A DNA stretch of 50,377 bases, taken from positions 1-50,377 of the forward strand of contig CAMEPL010000008.1 of the NCBI GenBank assembly GCA_945931665.1, in the 5' to 3' direction. The stretch is from an uncultured Clostridium sp. Lineage in GTDB: Bacteria; Bacillota; Clostridia; Peptostreptococcales; Peptostreptococcaceae. The position numbers and the translations under genes are program-made. Positions 1 to 9,015 of this stretch are shown here, in pieces (within the stretch, counting starts at the first letter, position 1; each line of letters opens with the position of its first letter). Below the pieces are notes generated by a model, which worked only from the letters and a program-made list of their open reading frames with translations, did not search any database and was not told where the DNA came from.

Positions 1-196
1 ACCTATAATTATAAGTGTTAAACGTTTTTTAATCAATTTTATTAAATAGCATTTTTCAATTCTATTAGTGATTCCAATATTTTTTGTTTTTTCACTTTTA
101 TTTATATCATATAAACTCTATAATAGTAATAGAAACAAAATTGCTTTTCAAACTTGGTTGAGGGACTTCGAAAATAATATATACGGAGGTATAACC

Positions 197-385
197 ATGG
201 ATTTTGAAAAACTAAATGAATCAGTAGAAAGATTAATTCAAAACTTAGAATTTATTAAATCTTTAGAGGAAGAAGGCATCCCAATGAGCGATGACCACAG
301 AGATATGATTCTAAGAAATATTGATTCAATAACAAATTTGGCTGACAATGATTATAAATCAGGATTATTTTTTGACATTAGATAG
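197..385 (+). CDS. Small hypothetical protein (62 aa)
   Basis: I do not recognise this protein. It is acidic, probably helical, and has no membrane segment from the chosen start. ATG at 197 was chosen because a strong ribosome binding site (CGGAGGT) ends 7 bases upstream. The frame stays open back to a GTG at 68 and would add about 43 residues with a hydrophobic stretch, but no ribosome binding site precedes that GTG. A strong hairpin terminator follows the TAG stop directly, so this looks like a real monocistronic gene. Confidence 0.6.
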   Translation: MDFEKLNESVERLIQNLEFIKSLEEEGIPMSDDHRDMILRNIDSITNLADNDYKSGLFFDIR

Positions 386-424
386 AAAAAAGCAGTTTGC
401 ATTTTTGATGCGAGCTGCTTTTTT
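386..424. terminator. Bidirectional terminator
   Basis: An A-run, a stem AGCAG / CTGCT with an inner GCAT / ATGC pairing, and a T-run follow the small gene ending at 385. With A and T runs on both sides it could also stop minus-strand transcripts coming from the gene ending at 499. Confidence 0.8.
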
Positions 425-498
425 GATTAATAAAAATAGTTATACCTTAAGCTTCTAAAAACTAATGATATTACTATTTTCATTATATAATAAACTTC

Positions 499-1497
499 CT
501 ATTTCATAGCTTCCTCAACAGCAACTGCAACGGCAACTGTAGCACCAACCATAGGGTTATTACCCATTCCGATAAGTCCCATCATTTCAACGTGAGCTGG
601 AACTGATGAAGAACCTGCGAATTGTGCATCTGAGTGCATTCTTCCCATAGTATCTGTCATACCGTAAGAAGCTGGTCCTGCTGCCATGTTATCTGGGTGA
701 AGTGTTCTACCAGTACCGCCACCAGAAGCAACTGAGAAGTATTTTTTACCTTGTTCGATACATTCTTTTTTGTATGTACCTGCAACTGGATGTTGGAATC
801 TAGTTGGGTTAGTTGAGTTTCCTGTTATTGAAACGTCAACACCTTCTTTGTGCATTACTGCAACACCTTCTCTAACATCGTCACATCCATAACATCTAAC
901 CTTTGCTCTATCTCCTTTTGAGAAAGGTATTTCTTTTACTATTGTTAATTCACTTGTATAATAGTCAAATTTAGTTTGAACATAAGTGAATCCGTTTATT
1001 CTCGATATTATATAAGCTGCATCTTTTCCAAGACCGTTTAATATAACTCTTAGAGGCTCTTTTCTAACTTTGTTTGCTTTTTCAGCTATTTTTATTGCAC
1101 CTTCTGCAGCAGCAAAAGATTCATGTCCTGCTAAGAATGCAAAACATTTAGTATCTTCTTCAAGTAACATTGCTCCTAAGTTACCATGTCCTAAACCAAC
1201 TTTTCTGTTGTCAGCAACTGACCCTGGTATACAGAAAGCTTGTAATCCTTCCCCGATTGCAGTAGCTGCATCTGCTGCTCTTTTACATTCTTTTTTAATT
1301 GCTATAGCTGCCCCTAAAGTATATGCCCAGCATGCATTTTCAAAAGCTATAGCTTGAGTTTCTTTTACTATTTCATATGGGTCGAAACCTTTTGATTGAC
1401 ATAGTTCTCTACATTCTTCTATTGTCTTAAACCCATATTTCTCTAATACTACTTCTATTTGAGCGATTCTTCTTTCGTAACTTTCAAATAACGCCAT
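499..1497 (-). CDS. GGGtGRT protein
   Basis: 332 aa. The family is named after its glycine-rich motif, visible near residues 257-263 as GGGTGRT followed by LHPDNMAAGP. The biochemical function is not established. The protein is rich in glycine and alanine with no signal peptide or membrane segment, so it is probably cytoplasmic. It lies 18 bp downstream of a NifU-like scaffold gene on the same strand; co-occurrence of the two is a feature of the family, which suggests a joint role in iron-sulfur or thiol chemistry (inference). The ATG start has GGGGG about 8 bases upstream. Confidence 0.85.
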   Translation of the reverse strand: MALFESYERRIAQIEVVLEKYGFKTIEECRELCQSKGFDPYEIVKETQAIAFENACWAYTLGAAIAIKKECKRAADAATAIGEGLQAFCIPGSVADNRKVGLGHGNLGAMLLEEDTKCFAFLAGHESFAAAEGAIKIAEKANKVRKEPLRVILNGLGKDAAYIISRINGFTYVQTKFDYYTSELTIVKEIPFSKGDRAKVRCYGCDDVREGVAVMHKEGVDVSITGNSTNPTRFQHPVAGTYKKECIEQGKKYFSVASGGGTGRTLHPDNMAAGPASYGMTDTMGRMHSDAQFAGSSSVPAHVEMMGLIGMGNNPMVGATVAVAVAVEEAMK

Positions 1498-1515
1498 TAT
1501 TTCATCCCCCTTCTA

Positions 1516-2208
1516 TTATTCATGTCTTGGGTTTATAAATTTAACCCCGTCTTCAAATCTTCCGTATGATGATTTAGCTTTTGCCAAAGCTTCATTAGCA
1601 TCCATACCATCACTTATCATTTCCATCATTTTGCCAAGGTGAACGAATTCGTATCCGATTATTTCGCTGTTTTCATCTAATGCTAATCTAGTAACATAAC
1701 CTTCTGCCATTTCTAAGTATCTTGGTCCTTTAGCTAAAGTTCCGTACATAGTCCCAACTTGAGATCTTAAACCTTTACCTAAATCTTCAAGACCAGCACC
1801 GATTGGAAGCCCTCCTTCAGAGAAAGCAGTTTGACTTCTACCATAAACTATTTGTAAGAATATTTCTCTCATAGCTGTGTTGATTGCATCACAAACTAAG
1901 TCAGTGTTTAATGCTTCTAATATAGTTTTTCCTGGAAGTATTTCAGATGCCATCGCTGCTGAGTGAGTCATTCCTGAACATCCGATTGTTTCTACTAATG
2001 CTTCTTGTATTATTCCGTCCTTAACATTTAAAGTTAATTTACATCCCCCTTGTTGAGGTGCGCACCATCCTATACCGTGAGTTAAACCTGATATGTCGCT
2101 GATTTCTTTAGCTTGTACCCATTTCCCCTCTTCTGGTATTGGAGCTGGACCATGGTTAGGTCCTTTAGTTATAGGGCACATATTATTTACTTCTGCTGAG
2201 TATATCAT
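1516..2208 (-). CDS. NifU-like iron-sulfur cluster assembly scaffold protein
   Basis: 230 aa, longer than a plain IscU (about 130-150 aa). Conserved cysteines occur near residue 49 (GWCAP), near 56 (GGCKLTL) and near 78 (IGCSGMTHSA), a NifU/IscU-type ligand arrangement. It probably binds a transient Fe-S cluster or a metal. It is the first gene of a two-gene unit with the GGGtGRT gene. The ATG start has GGAGGG upstream, and a good promoter lies about 40 bp before it. The C-terminal half (from about residue 130) is not typical of IscU and may define a distinct subfamily paired with GGGtGRT. Confidence 0.8.
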   Translation of the reverse strand: MIYSAEVNNMCPITKGPNHGPAPIPEEGKWVQAKEISDISGLTHGIGWCAPQQGGCKLTLNVKDGIIQEALVETIGCSGMTHSAAMASEILPGKTILEALNTDLVCDAINTAMREIFLQIVYGRSQTAFSEGGLPIGAGLEDLGKGLRSQVGTMYGTLAKGPRYLEMAEGYVTRLALDENSEIIGYEFVHLGKMMEMISDGMDANEALAKAKSSYGRFEDGVKFINPRHE

Positions 2209-2246
2209 AAAATAAATTCCCTCCTTAAAAATAATTCGTCCCTTCT

Positions 2247-2274
2247 ATTATAAATAAACTTCCAATATTTTCAA
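2247..2274 (-). promoter_or_regulatory. Sigma-A-type promoter for the NifU-like / GGGtGRT unit
   Basis: Read on the minus strand: TTGAAA, 16 bp spacer, TATAAT. This places the transcript start about 30-35 bases before the ATG at 2208. Confidence 0.7.
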
Positions 2275-2547
2275 ATAATTATTTTTTGCGACTATTTTTT
2301 CAAAATTTATTTTTGACATACTATTATTGGCATTAATATACGTTTTAGATATATGTAAAAGTTCTTTCTACAAATTAGGATATTCAGCTTTATTTTATTA
2401 ATACATTTTTATTTTGTGAAAACCAAATTCATTTTCGTTATCTTGTATACAATATATGGAAATAGTGTATTTTAAAATTTTTATAATAAATGAACAGAAA
2501 TTATACTTATTCATACCTTCTTAGCTAAATATAATTTTATATGCATT
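2275..2547. other. Gene-free spacer with a GTATAC palindrome
   Basis: I see no gene in this AT-rich stretch. It holds a perfect 10-bp palindrome, TTGTATACAA, at 2443-2452. It resembles the core at the hexuronate operon promoter, but no promoter is evident around it, so function is unsupported. Confidence 0.4.
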
Positions 2548-2584
2548 AAAAAAGTTAGCGCCTAACTCAGCACTAACTTTCTCT
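2548..2584 (-). terminator. Terminator after the M20 amidohydrolase gene
   Basis: On the minus strand, AGTTAGTGC and GCGCTAACT form a stem (one mismatch) followed by TTTTTT. Confidence 0.75.
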
Positions 2585-2588
2585 TAAT

Positions 2589-3707
2589 TTATTCTATTGA
2601 GCCTTTAAATTTAAGTACTTTTACATAAGTTTTAATAGCATCCAACATGATGTCTTCGTTAAAATCAAATTTTAAACTGTGAAGTCCATTAACAAATCCC
2701 TTTTCCTCATTTCTAGCCCCTTGCATAAAGAAAAGCCCTGGCACTTCCCTTTGATAATAAGAGAAATCTTCTGATATCATAAGCGGTTCAGTTTTTGTTA
2801 TTTTTTCTTTGCCAACTGCCTCCACAAATTCATTAAATAGATTTTCATCGTTATTTACTGCAATATATCCGTCTTCTATTTTCACATTTACCTTACAGTT
2901 GTATGCAATTTCAAATCCTTTTGCAAATTCAAAAAGTCTTCTCTTCATTGTGTCGTATATTTCTGGATTAAAACATCTCATAGTTCCTTCTAACTTAACA
3001 TTTTCGGCAATTATATTTCTCACCGAACCTGCTGTCATCTTTCCAAATGTAAGGACTGCCCCCTCCATAGGATTTAAGTTTCTTGAAACTATACTCTGAA
3101 TAGAATTTACGAAATTTGCCCCTATTACTATTCCGTCGATTGTATTTTGTGGAATAGCTCCATGACCACTTTTACCGATTATCTCAACATCTATTTCACC
3201 ATTTTGCGCCATTAAATATCCAGCCTTGCATCCGATATATCCCTCTGGAAAATCTGGATGAATATGAAGTCCATACACCTCGTCTACGTTGTATTTTTTA
3301 AATATACCAGTTTTCATAAGTTGCTCTGCTCCACCTGTGTCTTCTTCTGCTGGTTGGAATACGAAAACAATATTGTCGTTTAAATTCTCTCTGTTGTCCA
3401 CAATGTATTCTAAAAATCCTAAAAGAATACTCATATGTCCGTCATGACCACATAGGTGTTGAGCTCCATCTTCTGTTGGAAGTGCATCTATATCAGCTCT
3501 AAATGCTATAGTTTTTTTAGGATTTTTCCCCTTAATTATCCCGACTGTAGCAGTTTCTAACAGCGTTTCATATTCTATGCCTAGCTTTTCTAAATAATCT
3601 CTTATATATTTAGCTGTTTTGAATTCCACATGAGAAAGTTCTGCTATTTTATGCAGATTTGCTCTGTGTTGTTTTACTATTTTGTCTATATATGATATGT
3701 CTTTCAT
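2589..3707 (-). CDS. M20 family metallopeptidase / amidohydrolase
   Basis: 372 aa from the chosen start. It is a dinuclear-metal amidohydrolase of the M20 (carboxypeptidase Ss1 / hippurate hydrolase / N-acyl-amino-acid deacylase) type. Metal-site motifs include ADIDALPT, CGHDGHMS and QPAEEDTGG, with a dimerisation domain in the middle and a late GLHS histidine. The substrate cannot be fixed from sequence; N-acyl amino acids or small peptides are usual. ATG at 3707 has GGGGGG about 7 bases upstream. The frame runs open to 3833, but that extension is lysine/isoleucine-rich, has no ribosome binding site and covers the promoter, so it is rejected. A diaminopimelate role is possible but unproven. 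Confidence 0.88.
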   Translation of the reverse strand: MKDISYIDKIVKQHRANLHKIAELSHVEFKTAKYIRDYLEKLGIEYETLLETATVGIIKGKNPKKTIAFRADIDALPTEDGAQHLCGHDGHMSILLGFLEYIVDNRENLNDNIVFVFQPAEEDTGGAEQLMKTGIFKKYNVDEVYGLHIHPDFPEGYIGCKAGYLMAQNGEIDVEIIGKSGHGAIPQNTIDGIVIGANFVNSIQSIVSRNLNPMEGAVLTFGKMTAGSVRNIIAENVKLEGTMRCFNPEIYDTMKRRLFEFAKGFEIAYNCKVNVKIEDGYIAVNNDENLFNEFVEAVGKEKITKTEPLMISEDFSYYQREVPGLFFMQGARNEEKGFVNGLHSLKFDFNEDIMLDAIKTYVKVLKFKGSIE

Positions 3708-3804
3708 CTGATTATCCCCCCCGAATTTGACCTTATATTTAATCATTAAGTTTTCATACTTAAATTTGTATATAATATAATCGTTTAAATTTTTAGATAA
3801 TTTT

Positions 3805-3833
3805 ATTATATACATTTTCAATAAATTGTCCAA
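3805..3833 (-). promoter_or_regulatory. Promoter of the M20 amidohydrolase gene
   Basis: Minus strand TTGGAC, 17 bp, TATAAT. Transcription would begin near 3798, leaving a leader of about 90 bases. This supports the internal start at 3707 over the longer frame. Confidence 0.65.
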
Positions 3834-3920
3834 TTATTTTAAAATTAGCTTTGCCAATATAGCCAACGACTTTTATTTACTTATCCATAAGATTTAAATA
3901 ATTATAACCTTTTTGCAAAC

Positions 3921-3960
3921 AAAAAAACTACATCCATATTCATATGAACACAGATGTAGC
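3921..3960 (-). terminator. Terminator after sdaA
   Basis: Minus strand CTACATC and GATGTAG form a stem with a loop of about 18 bases, followed by TTTTTTT. Confidence 0.8.
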
Positions 3961-3986
3961 CAATTTATCTATTTATTAATTTTTTA

Positions 3987-5204
3987 TTATTCTTCGTTAT
4001 CGTCGAATTCTCCGCTTTCTTCGTATAATAAAGCGATTCCACCTTGAGCTGTTTCTTTGTATTTATCCATCATGTCTCTACCAGTTTCGTCCATTATTTT
4101 AACTATTTGGTCGAATTTAACGTGGTGAACACCATCAGATAATAATGCATAGTTAGCAGCATCTAACGCTCTTTGTGCTCCCATTGCATTTCTTTCTATA
4201 CATGGTATTTGAACATATCCGTAAGCTGGGTCACAAGTCATACCTAAGTGATGCTCTAAACCTATTTCTGCAGCGTATTCTATTTTTCTAAGAGCTGCAC
4301 CTTTCATGAATGCTGCCGCTGCTGCTGCCATTGCACAAGCAACACCAACTTCACCTTGACATCCTACTTCTGCACCTGAAACTGATGCATTTTTCTTAAC
4401 AGATACACCTATTAAACCTGCAACAGCAAGAGCTTCTTCTACAGCTTCATCGTCGAATCCATAGAAATCTTGCATTGTGAATAATACCCCTGGTAATACA
4501 CCAGCAGATCCACAAGTTGGAGCAGTAACTATTTCAAATCCTGATGCATTTTGCTCAGATACAGCTAAAGCGTATGCATAAAGCATTGAAGAAAGTTGTT
4601 TATTAACTTTGTATTGTCTGAAGAAGTTTCTAGCTCTTCTAGCTAATTTTAATTTTCCTGGAATAACATCTGTACATTTTAAACCATCGTTTAATGATTC
4701 TCTCATAGTTATTCTTATTTGTCTTAAGTAATCCATTATATCATCATCGTCGAATTCTTTTACGTAGTCAACGAAGTTTTTGTGGTTTTCTCTACACCAT
4801 TCTATAATGTCTTCTATGTTGTCGTGTGGGTAAACACTTGCAGATGATTGTCCTCTTTTACCTTCTTCAGCTAAAGAACCTCCACCTATTGAGAATACAG
4901 TCCACTCGTCCATTACGTTTCCTGCTTCATCTAAAGCAACTAATTTCATTCCGTTAGTGTGGAATTCTTTTACTACTTCTGGTTCCCAAACTATTTCTAC
5001 TTTTTTAGGTTCTAAAGTTTTTATTATTATATAGTCAGTTAAGTGACCTTTTCCTGTAGCTGCTAAACTTCCGTATAAGTGCGCTCTGAAGCTTGCTGCG
5101 TTAGGGTTTTTCTCGTTGAATATTCTTGCTGCTCTTTGTGGTCCCATAGTGTGTGAACTTGATGGTCCAGGACCTATTTTATAAAGCTCTTTTAATGATT
5201 CCAT
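3987..5204 (-). CDS. sdaA: L-serine ammonia-lyase, iron-sulfur-dependent, single chain
   Basis: 405 aa. It deaminates L-serine to pyruvate and ammonia with an oxygen-sensitive [4Fe-4S] cluster. The beta domain comes first, with the signature PSSSHTMGP near residues 14-22. The alpha domain follows, with PTCGSAG near 228, GCQGEVG near 284 and CDPAYGYVQIPCIERN near 323-340, which hold the likely cluster cysteines. Both domains are on one chain, as in E. coli SdaA/SdaB, whereas many Firmicutes split them into sdaAA and sdaAB. AGGAGG lies 8-9 bases before the ATG. It fits an organism that ferments amino acids. Confidence 0.93.
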   Translation of the reverse strand: MESLKELYKIGPGPSSSHTMGPQRAARIFNEKNPNAASFRAHLYGSLAATGKGHLTDYIIIKTLEPKKVEIVWEPEVVKEFHTNGMKLVALDEAGNVMDEWTVFSIGGGSLAEEGKRGQSSASVYPHDNIEDIIEWCRENHKNFVDYVKEFDDDDIMDYLRQIRITMRESLNDGLKCTDVIPGKLKLARRARNFFRQYKVNKQLSSMLYAYALAVSEQNASGFEIVTAPTCGSAGVLPGVLFTMQDFYGFDDEAVEEALAVAGLIGVSVKKNASVSGAEVGCQGEVGVACAMAAAAAAFMKGAALRKIEYAAEIGLEHHLGMTCDPAYGYVQIPCIERNAMGAQRALDAANYALLSDGVHHVKFDQIVKIMDETGRDMMDKYKETAQGGIALLYEESGEFDDNEE

Positions 5205-5694
5205 TAAATTTTCCTCCTAATAAAAAATTAATTATTTTCGTATATTAAACTTTTAATAATTTCTGATAATAACACTTTTATAGACTAACCGTATTTTATC
5301 AATTTTGATAAATTAATTATATCAGAAAATCATTATTCCAAACATTTTCCCAAGGCTTATTTTTATGATAAAGCTCTTTTTTTTTAATTTTTAAACACTT
5401 ATATTAATAAGTATTTATTTGTTTCATAAAAAATCCTTACGCATACCATTATACATATTTCTATAAATAAATCATATACTTATTGTTAATTTCTATAATT
5501 TTACTTAGTTGGTAATTGTTTTAAAGCAAGATAACCTTTTCACTTTATTATTTTAACCCCAAAAATTTTTTCTACTATACTTTTTATTATTTTTTAAATT
5601 TTTAAACTTTTTATAATAATCCAGTTGATTTTTCTATAATTTTGTAATAACATTAATTCATAACAACTTATTAAAACTTAACAAAGAATTAACT
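5205..5694. other. Gene-free divergent region between sdaA and the lysine operon
   Basis: 490 bp of very AT-rich DNA with no credible gene. It must hold the promoters for sdaA (minus) and for the lysine-riboswitch operon (plus), but the richness in TATAAT-like strings prevents a confident choice. An inverted repeat, TTATCAA-TT-TTGATAA, at 5296-5311 lies about 90 bp upstream of sdaA and is a weak operator candidate. Confidence 0.4.
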
Positions 5695-5862
5695 AACCTA
5701 AGTAGAGGCGCAATGATTATTAGTAGGTAATAGGAGCTGACGAGTGTAGATAATTACTGAAAGGATGATTTGCCGAAGTTTATATCTTGGTGAAGATATA
5801 TGCTGGGGTCATGTATAATATGCATGGGACTGTCACTTATCTAAGTGGGGGGCTACAGGTTT
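5695..5862 (+). promoter_or_regulatory. Lysine riboswitch (L box)
   Basis: Conserved L-box blocks appear in order: AGAGGCGC (5704-5711), CTGAAAGG, TTGCCGAAG, a GCTGGGG segment, GGGACTGTCA and GGGGGGCTAC. The closing helix P1 pairs AACCT (5695-5699) plus GTAG with CTAC plus AGGTT near 5857-5861. It precedes the aspartate-family lysine genes, which is the family's usual target. Lysine binding should stabilise P1 and favour the terminator at 5881. Confidence 0.96.
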
Positions 5863-5880
5863 ACTTTGATTTATGTTATC

Positions 5881-5912
5881 AACGTACAAAGTATTCCTTT
5901 GTACGTTTTTTA
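5881..5912 (+). terminator. Riboswitch-controlled terminator
   Basis: AACGTACAAA / TTTGTACGTT form a perfect 10-bp stem with a 7-base loop, followed by a T-run. CAAAGTA (5887-5893) can instead pair with TACTTTG (5862-5868), next to the 3' strand of P1. That gives a plausible antiterminator and an OFF switch in high lysine. Confidence 0.92.
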
Positions 5913-6034
5913 ATATCAAAATCTACTTTTACAGTATCCTTTGGAATATATAACCTCCCCTTATTTTATATCTCTATTTGGGAAGTAATCATAATTAGAT
6001 ACGAAATACAATAAATTATATGAGGTGATATAAA

Positions 6035-7039
6035 ATGAAAAAAGTTAATGTAGCAGTAGTTGGTGCTACTGGTATGGTAGGTAGAACTTTCTTAAAAGTC
6101 CTTGAAGAAAGACAATTTCCAATAGAAAATATATATTTTTTCTCTTCTAAAAAGTCTGCTGGCTCAACAATAACTTTCGCAGGAAAAGATTACGTAGTTG
6201 AAGAATTAACTGAGACTGCTTTTGATGGAAAAGATATTCAAATAGCACTATTCTCTGCTGGTGGAGCTACTAGTGAAAAATTTGCTCCAATAGCTGCATC
6301 AAAAGGAATAATAGTTGTAGACAATTCAGCTCAATGGAGAATGGATCCTGACGTACCACTTATAGTACCAGAAGTTAATCCAGAAGCTATAAAAGACATA
6401 AAAAAAGGTATAATAGCTAATCCTAACTGCTCTACTATCCAAGCTATGGTTCCACTAAAACCTTTATATGAAAAATACGGTTTAAAAAGAATAGTATTCT
6501 CAACTTACCAAGCTGTTTCTGGTTCAGGAGTTAGAGGTGTTAAAGACTTAGAAGACGGAATTGCTGGAAAACCAAATCAATTCTATCCTCATCCAATAGC
6601 TTATAACTGTTTACCACATATAGATGTATTTATGGATAATGGTTATACAAAAGAAGAAATGAAAATGATAAACGAAACTAAAAAAATATTCAATGATGAT
6701 AGCATAAAAGTTACTGCTACTACTGTTAGGGTTCCAGTTAGAGGCGCTCACAGTGAATCAATAAACGTTGAATTTAATAAACCATTCGAACTTGAAGATG
6801 TTGTTGAAGCAATCAAAAACGCTGAAGGTGTTGTATTAGTTGATAACCCAGCTAAAGACGAATACCCTCTTGCTGTAGATGCTGAAGGACATGACGAAGT
6901 TTTCGTTGGTAGAATAAGAAGAGACTTCAGTGTCGATAATGGAATCAACTTATGGGTAGTTGCTGACAATATAAGAAAGGGAGCTGCTACAAATGCAGTG
7001 CAAATAGCTGAATTATTAGTAAAAAATGATTTAGTTTAA
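6035..7039 (+). CDS. asd: Aspartate-semialdehyde dehydrogenase
   Basis: 334 aa, the family's usual length. It reduces aspartyl phosphate to aspartate semialdehyde with NADPH, the branch point to lysine, diaminopimelate, threonine and methionine. The Rossmann motif GATGMVG lies near residues 10-16, the catalytic cysteine is in NPNCST near residue 130, and QAVSGSG follows near 165. It is the first gene after the lysine riboswitch. The ribosome binding site GAGGTGAT lies 5 bases before the ATG. Confidence 0.97.
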   Translation: MKKVNVAVVGATGMVGRTFLKVLEERQFPIENIYFFSSKKSAGSTITFAGKDYVVEELTETAFDGKDIQIALFSAGGATSEKFAPIAASKGIIVVDNSAQWRMDPDVPLIVPEVNPEAIKDIKKGIIANPNCSTIQAMVPLKPLYEKYGLKRIVFSTYQAVSGSGVRGVKDLEDGIAGKPNQFYPHPIAYNCLPHIDVFMDNGYTKEEMKMINETKKIFNDDSIKVTATTVRVPVRGAHSESINVEFNKPFELEDVVEAIKNAEGVVLVDNPAKDEYPLAVDAEGHDEVFVGRIRRDFSVDNGINLWVVADNIRKGAATNAVQIAELLVKNDLV

Positions 7040-7175
7040 TCTGACAGAATAAATTATTATAGACTCTATAAAAATTAATGTTTAATGATTTAATAACTTA
7101 TTAAACAAAGTATCAATTAAATAATTTTTTAAAATGATTATAATATAATGAATATATAAAAAAGGGGAGATATAT

Positions 7176-8087
7176 ATGATATTTACAGGTTCTGCAGTTG
7201 CATTAGTTACACCATTTAATGAAGATAACACACCAAATTTTGAAAAAATTAAAGAGTTAGTTGAATACCACATTGCTAACGGAACAGATGCCATAGTTGC
7301 TACTGGTACTACAGGAGAAGCTAGTACTATGACAGATGAAGAACAACTAGATGTTATTAAATGTATCGTCGATACAGTAAATAAAAGAATACCAGTTATA
7401 GCTGGTGCTAGTACAAATGATACTAGACATTCACTTAGTTTAGCAAAAGGTGCTCAAGATATGGGAGCTGATGCTTTATTAATAATCACGCCATATTACA
7501 ACAAAGCTAATAGAACTGGTCTAAAAGCTCACTTCAAAGCAATAGCCGATGCTGTTGATTTACCAATAATTTTATACAACGTTCCTTCTAGAACAGGAGT
7601 TAATATAGCTCCAGATTTAGTTGCTGAACTAGCTAATGAATGTGAAAACATAGTAGCTATAAAAGAAGCTAGTGGTGACATAGCTCAAGTTGCTGAAGTT
7701 GCTAGATTAGTTCCAGACGATTTTGCTATATACTCTGGAAATGACGACTCTATCACTCCATTATTATCATTAGGTGGTAGCGGGGTTATATCTGTTTTAG
7801 CAAATGTTTGTCCACAACAAACTCACGATTTAGTTGCTAAATTCTTAGATGGCGATGTTAAAGGCTCTTGCAAAATACAATTAGACTTAAAAGCTCTTAT
7901 CGATGCTTTATTTATAGAAGTAAATCCAGTTCCAGTAAAAACTGCAATGAATTTATTAGGATTTGATGTTGGTCACTTAAGATTACCACTTGGCGAAATG
8001 AATCCTAAAAACTTAGAAGTATTAAAACAAGAATTAATAAATGCTGGACTTGATGTAAAAGAAACTGCTGAACTTGGAGTAAAATAA
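7176..8087 (+). CDS. dapA: 4-Hydroxy-tetrahydrodipicolinate synthase
   Basis: 303 aa, slightly longer than the typical 290-295. It condenses pyruvate with aspartate semialdehyde, the committed step to lysine and diaminopimelate. The TIM-barrel features are visible: GTTGEASTM near residue 45, the YNVPSRTG segment with the active-site tyrosine near 136, and the Schiff-base lysine in AIKEASG near 164. It is second in the riboswitch operon, after a 136-bp spacer. The ribosome binding site is GGGGAGAT before the ATG. Confidence 0.97.
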   Translation: MIFTGSAVALVTPFNEDNTPNFEKIKELVEYHIANGTDAIVATGTTGEASTMTDEEQLDVIKCIVDTVNKRIPVIAGASTNDTRHSLSLAKGAQDMGADALLIITPYYNKANRTGLKAHFKAIADAVDLPIILYNVPSRTGVNIAPDLVAELANECENIVAIKEASGDIAQVAEVARLVPDDFAIYSGNDDSITPLLSLGGSGVISVLANVCPQQTHDLVAKFLDGDVKGSCKIQLDLKALIDALFIEVNPVPVKTAMNLLGFDVGHLRLPLGEMNPKNLEVLKQELINAGLDVKETAELGVK

Positions 8088-8106
8088 ATCGAAGCTTAGT
8101 TTAAAC

Positions 8107-8145
8107 AAGGAAGAATCTGAAGCTAATTTAATTTGATTCTTCCTT
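8107..8145 (+). other. Intercistronic hairpin between dapA and dapB
   Basis: AAGGAAGAATC / GATTCTTCCTT form a perfect 11-bp stem with a 17-base loop and only a short T-run. It may be a partial terminator or an mRNA-stability element. Confidence 0.6.
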
Positions 8146-8178
8146 TAAATAAATAAAACTTAATTAGGGGGTATAACA

Positions 8179-8925
8179 TTGAAAGTTATAATAAATGGAT
8201 ACAGCGGGACAATGGGTCAAGTATTGACAAAATGTATAACAGATGATGAAGAAATGGAACTTGTTGCCGGTGTTAGTCCAAAACACCACGATGTTAATAA
8301 TAAGTTTAACACTTACTCAAGTTTTGCTGAAGTAAAAGAAGATGCAGATGTGGTTATAGACTTCTCTAACCCACTTGCTCTAGACGGTATATTAGATTAC
8401 TGTTTAAAAACAAAAACTCCTGTAGTTCTTGCTACTACTGGATATAACGATGAAGAAATGGAAAAAATTCACCAAGCTTCTAAACAAATTCCTGTCTTTT
8501 TATCATTCAACATGTCACTTGGAGTAAATATCTTACTTAAATTAGTAAAAGAAGCAGCTAAAAATTTAAATAATTTTGATATAGAAATAATTGAAAAACA
8601 CCACAACAAAAAGGTCGACTCTCCTAGTGGTACAGCTGTAATGATTGCAAATGCTGTTAAAAAAGTCAGAGAACAATCTGAATTTATTTATGGAAGACAT
8701 GGTCGTACAGGAAAAAGACAACAAAACGAAGTCGGTATCCATGCAGTAAGAGGCGGAACTATAGTTGGAGAACATAGTGCTATCTTTGCTGGAAACGACG
8801 AAATATTAGAAATAAATCACTCAGCTCGTTCTAAAAATGTATTTGCTGAAGGAGCTATAGCTGCAGCAAAATACTTAGTAAACCAAGAACCTGGTTTCTA
8901 TAATATGGACGATATGTTAGGCTAA
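8179..8925 (+). CDS. dapB: 4-Hydroxy-tetrahydrodipicolinate reductase
   Basis: 248 aa. It is the NAD(P)H-dependent reductase following DapA. The dinucleotide site is GYSGTMGQ at residues 7-14, ATTGYN near 89 is conserved, and the catalytic region EIIEKHHNKKVDSPSGTA near 138-156 has the histidines and substrate-binding lysine. The start is TTG, supported by GGGGGT six bases upstream and by the position of the Rossmann motif; no in-frame ATG fits. It is the third gene of the lysine operon. Confidence 0.96.
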   Translation: MKVIINGYSGTMGQVLTKCITDDEEMELVAGVSPKHHDVNNKFNTYSSFAEVKEDADVVIDFSNPLALDGILDYCLKTKTPVVLATTGYNDEEMEKIHQASKQIPVFLSFNMSLGVNILLKLVKEAAKNLNNFDIEIIEKHHNKKVDSPSGTAVMIANAVKKVREQSEFIYGRHGRTGKRQQNEVGIHAVRGGTIVGEHSAIFAGNDEILEINHSARSKNVFAEGAIAAAKYLVNQEPGFYNMDDMLG

Positions 8926-8926
8926 A

Positions 8927-8962
8927 ATTTACATCAATATATTAATTAATATCAATGTAAAT
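8927..8962 (+). other. Palindromic hairpin between dapB and dapH
   Basis: ATTTACAT / ATGTAAAT arms enclose a self-complementary AT-rich centre right after the dapB stop. There is no T-run, so it is probably not a full terminator. Confidence 0.45.
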
Positions 8963-9015
8963 ATATTTAACCTATACTTACACTAAGAATAATATAAAAT
9001 TTTAAGGAGATTGAA

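Noticed and set aside
68-196. Hydrophobic N-terminal extension of the first small gene
   Set aside because: The GTG start has no ribosome binding site, while ATG 197 has a strong one. A separate upstream short peptide cannot be excluded.
2310-2345. Plus-strand TTGACA-like promoter in the spacer after the NifU-like gene
   Set aside because: There is no plus-strand gene downstream and the -10 is poor.
3708-3833. N-terminal extension of the M20 amidohydrolase
   Set aside because: It covers a good promoter and lacks a ribosome binding site; the ATG at 3707 has both family fit and GGGGGG upstream.
5296-5311. TTATCAA-TT-TTGATAA as a CodY or other operator of sdaA
   Set aside because: It does not match the CodY consensus well and such AT palindromes are expected by chance here; listed only as part of the spacer.
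5787-6014. 75-codon frame across the lysine leader
   Set aside because: It overlaps the riboswitch aptamer and terminator, has no ribosome binding site, and is explained by RNA structure.
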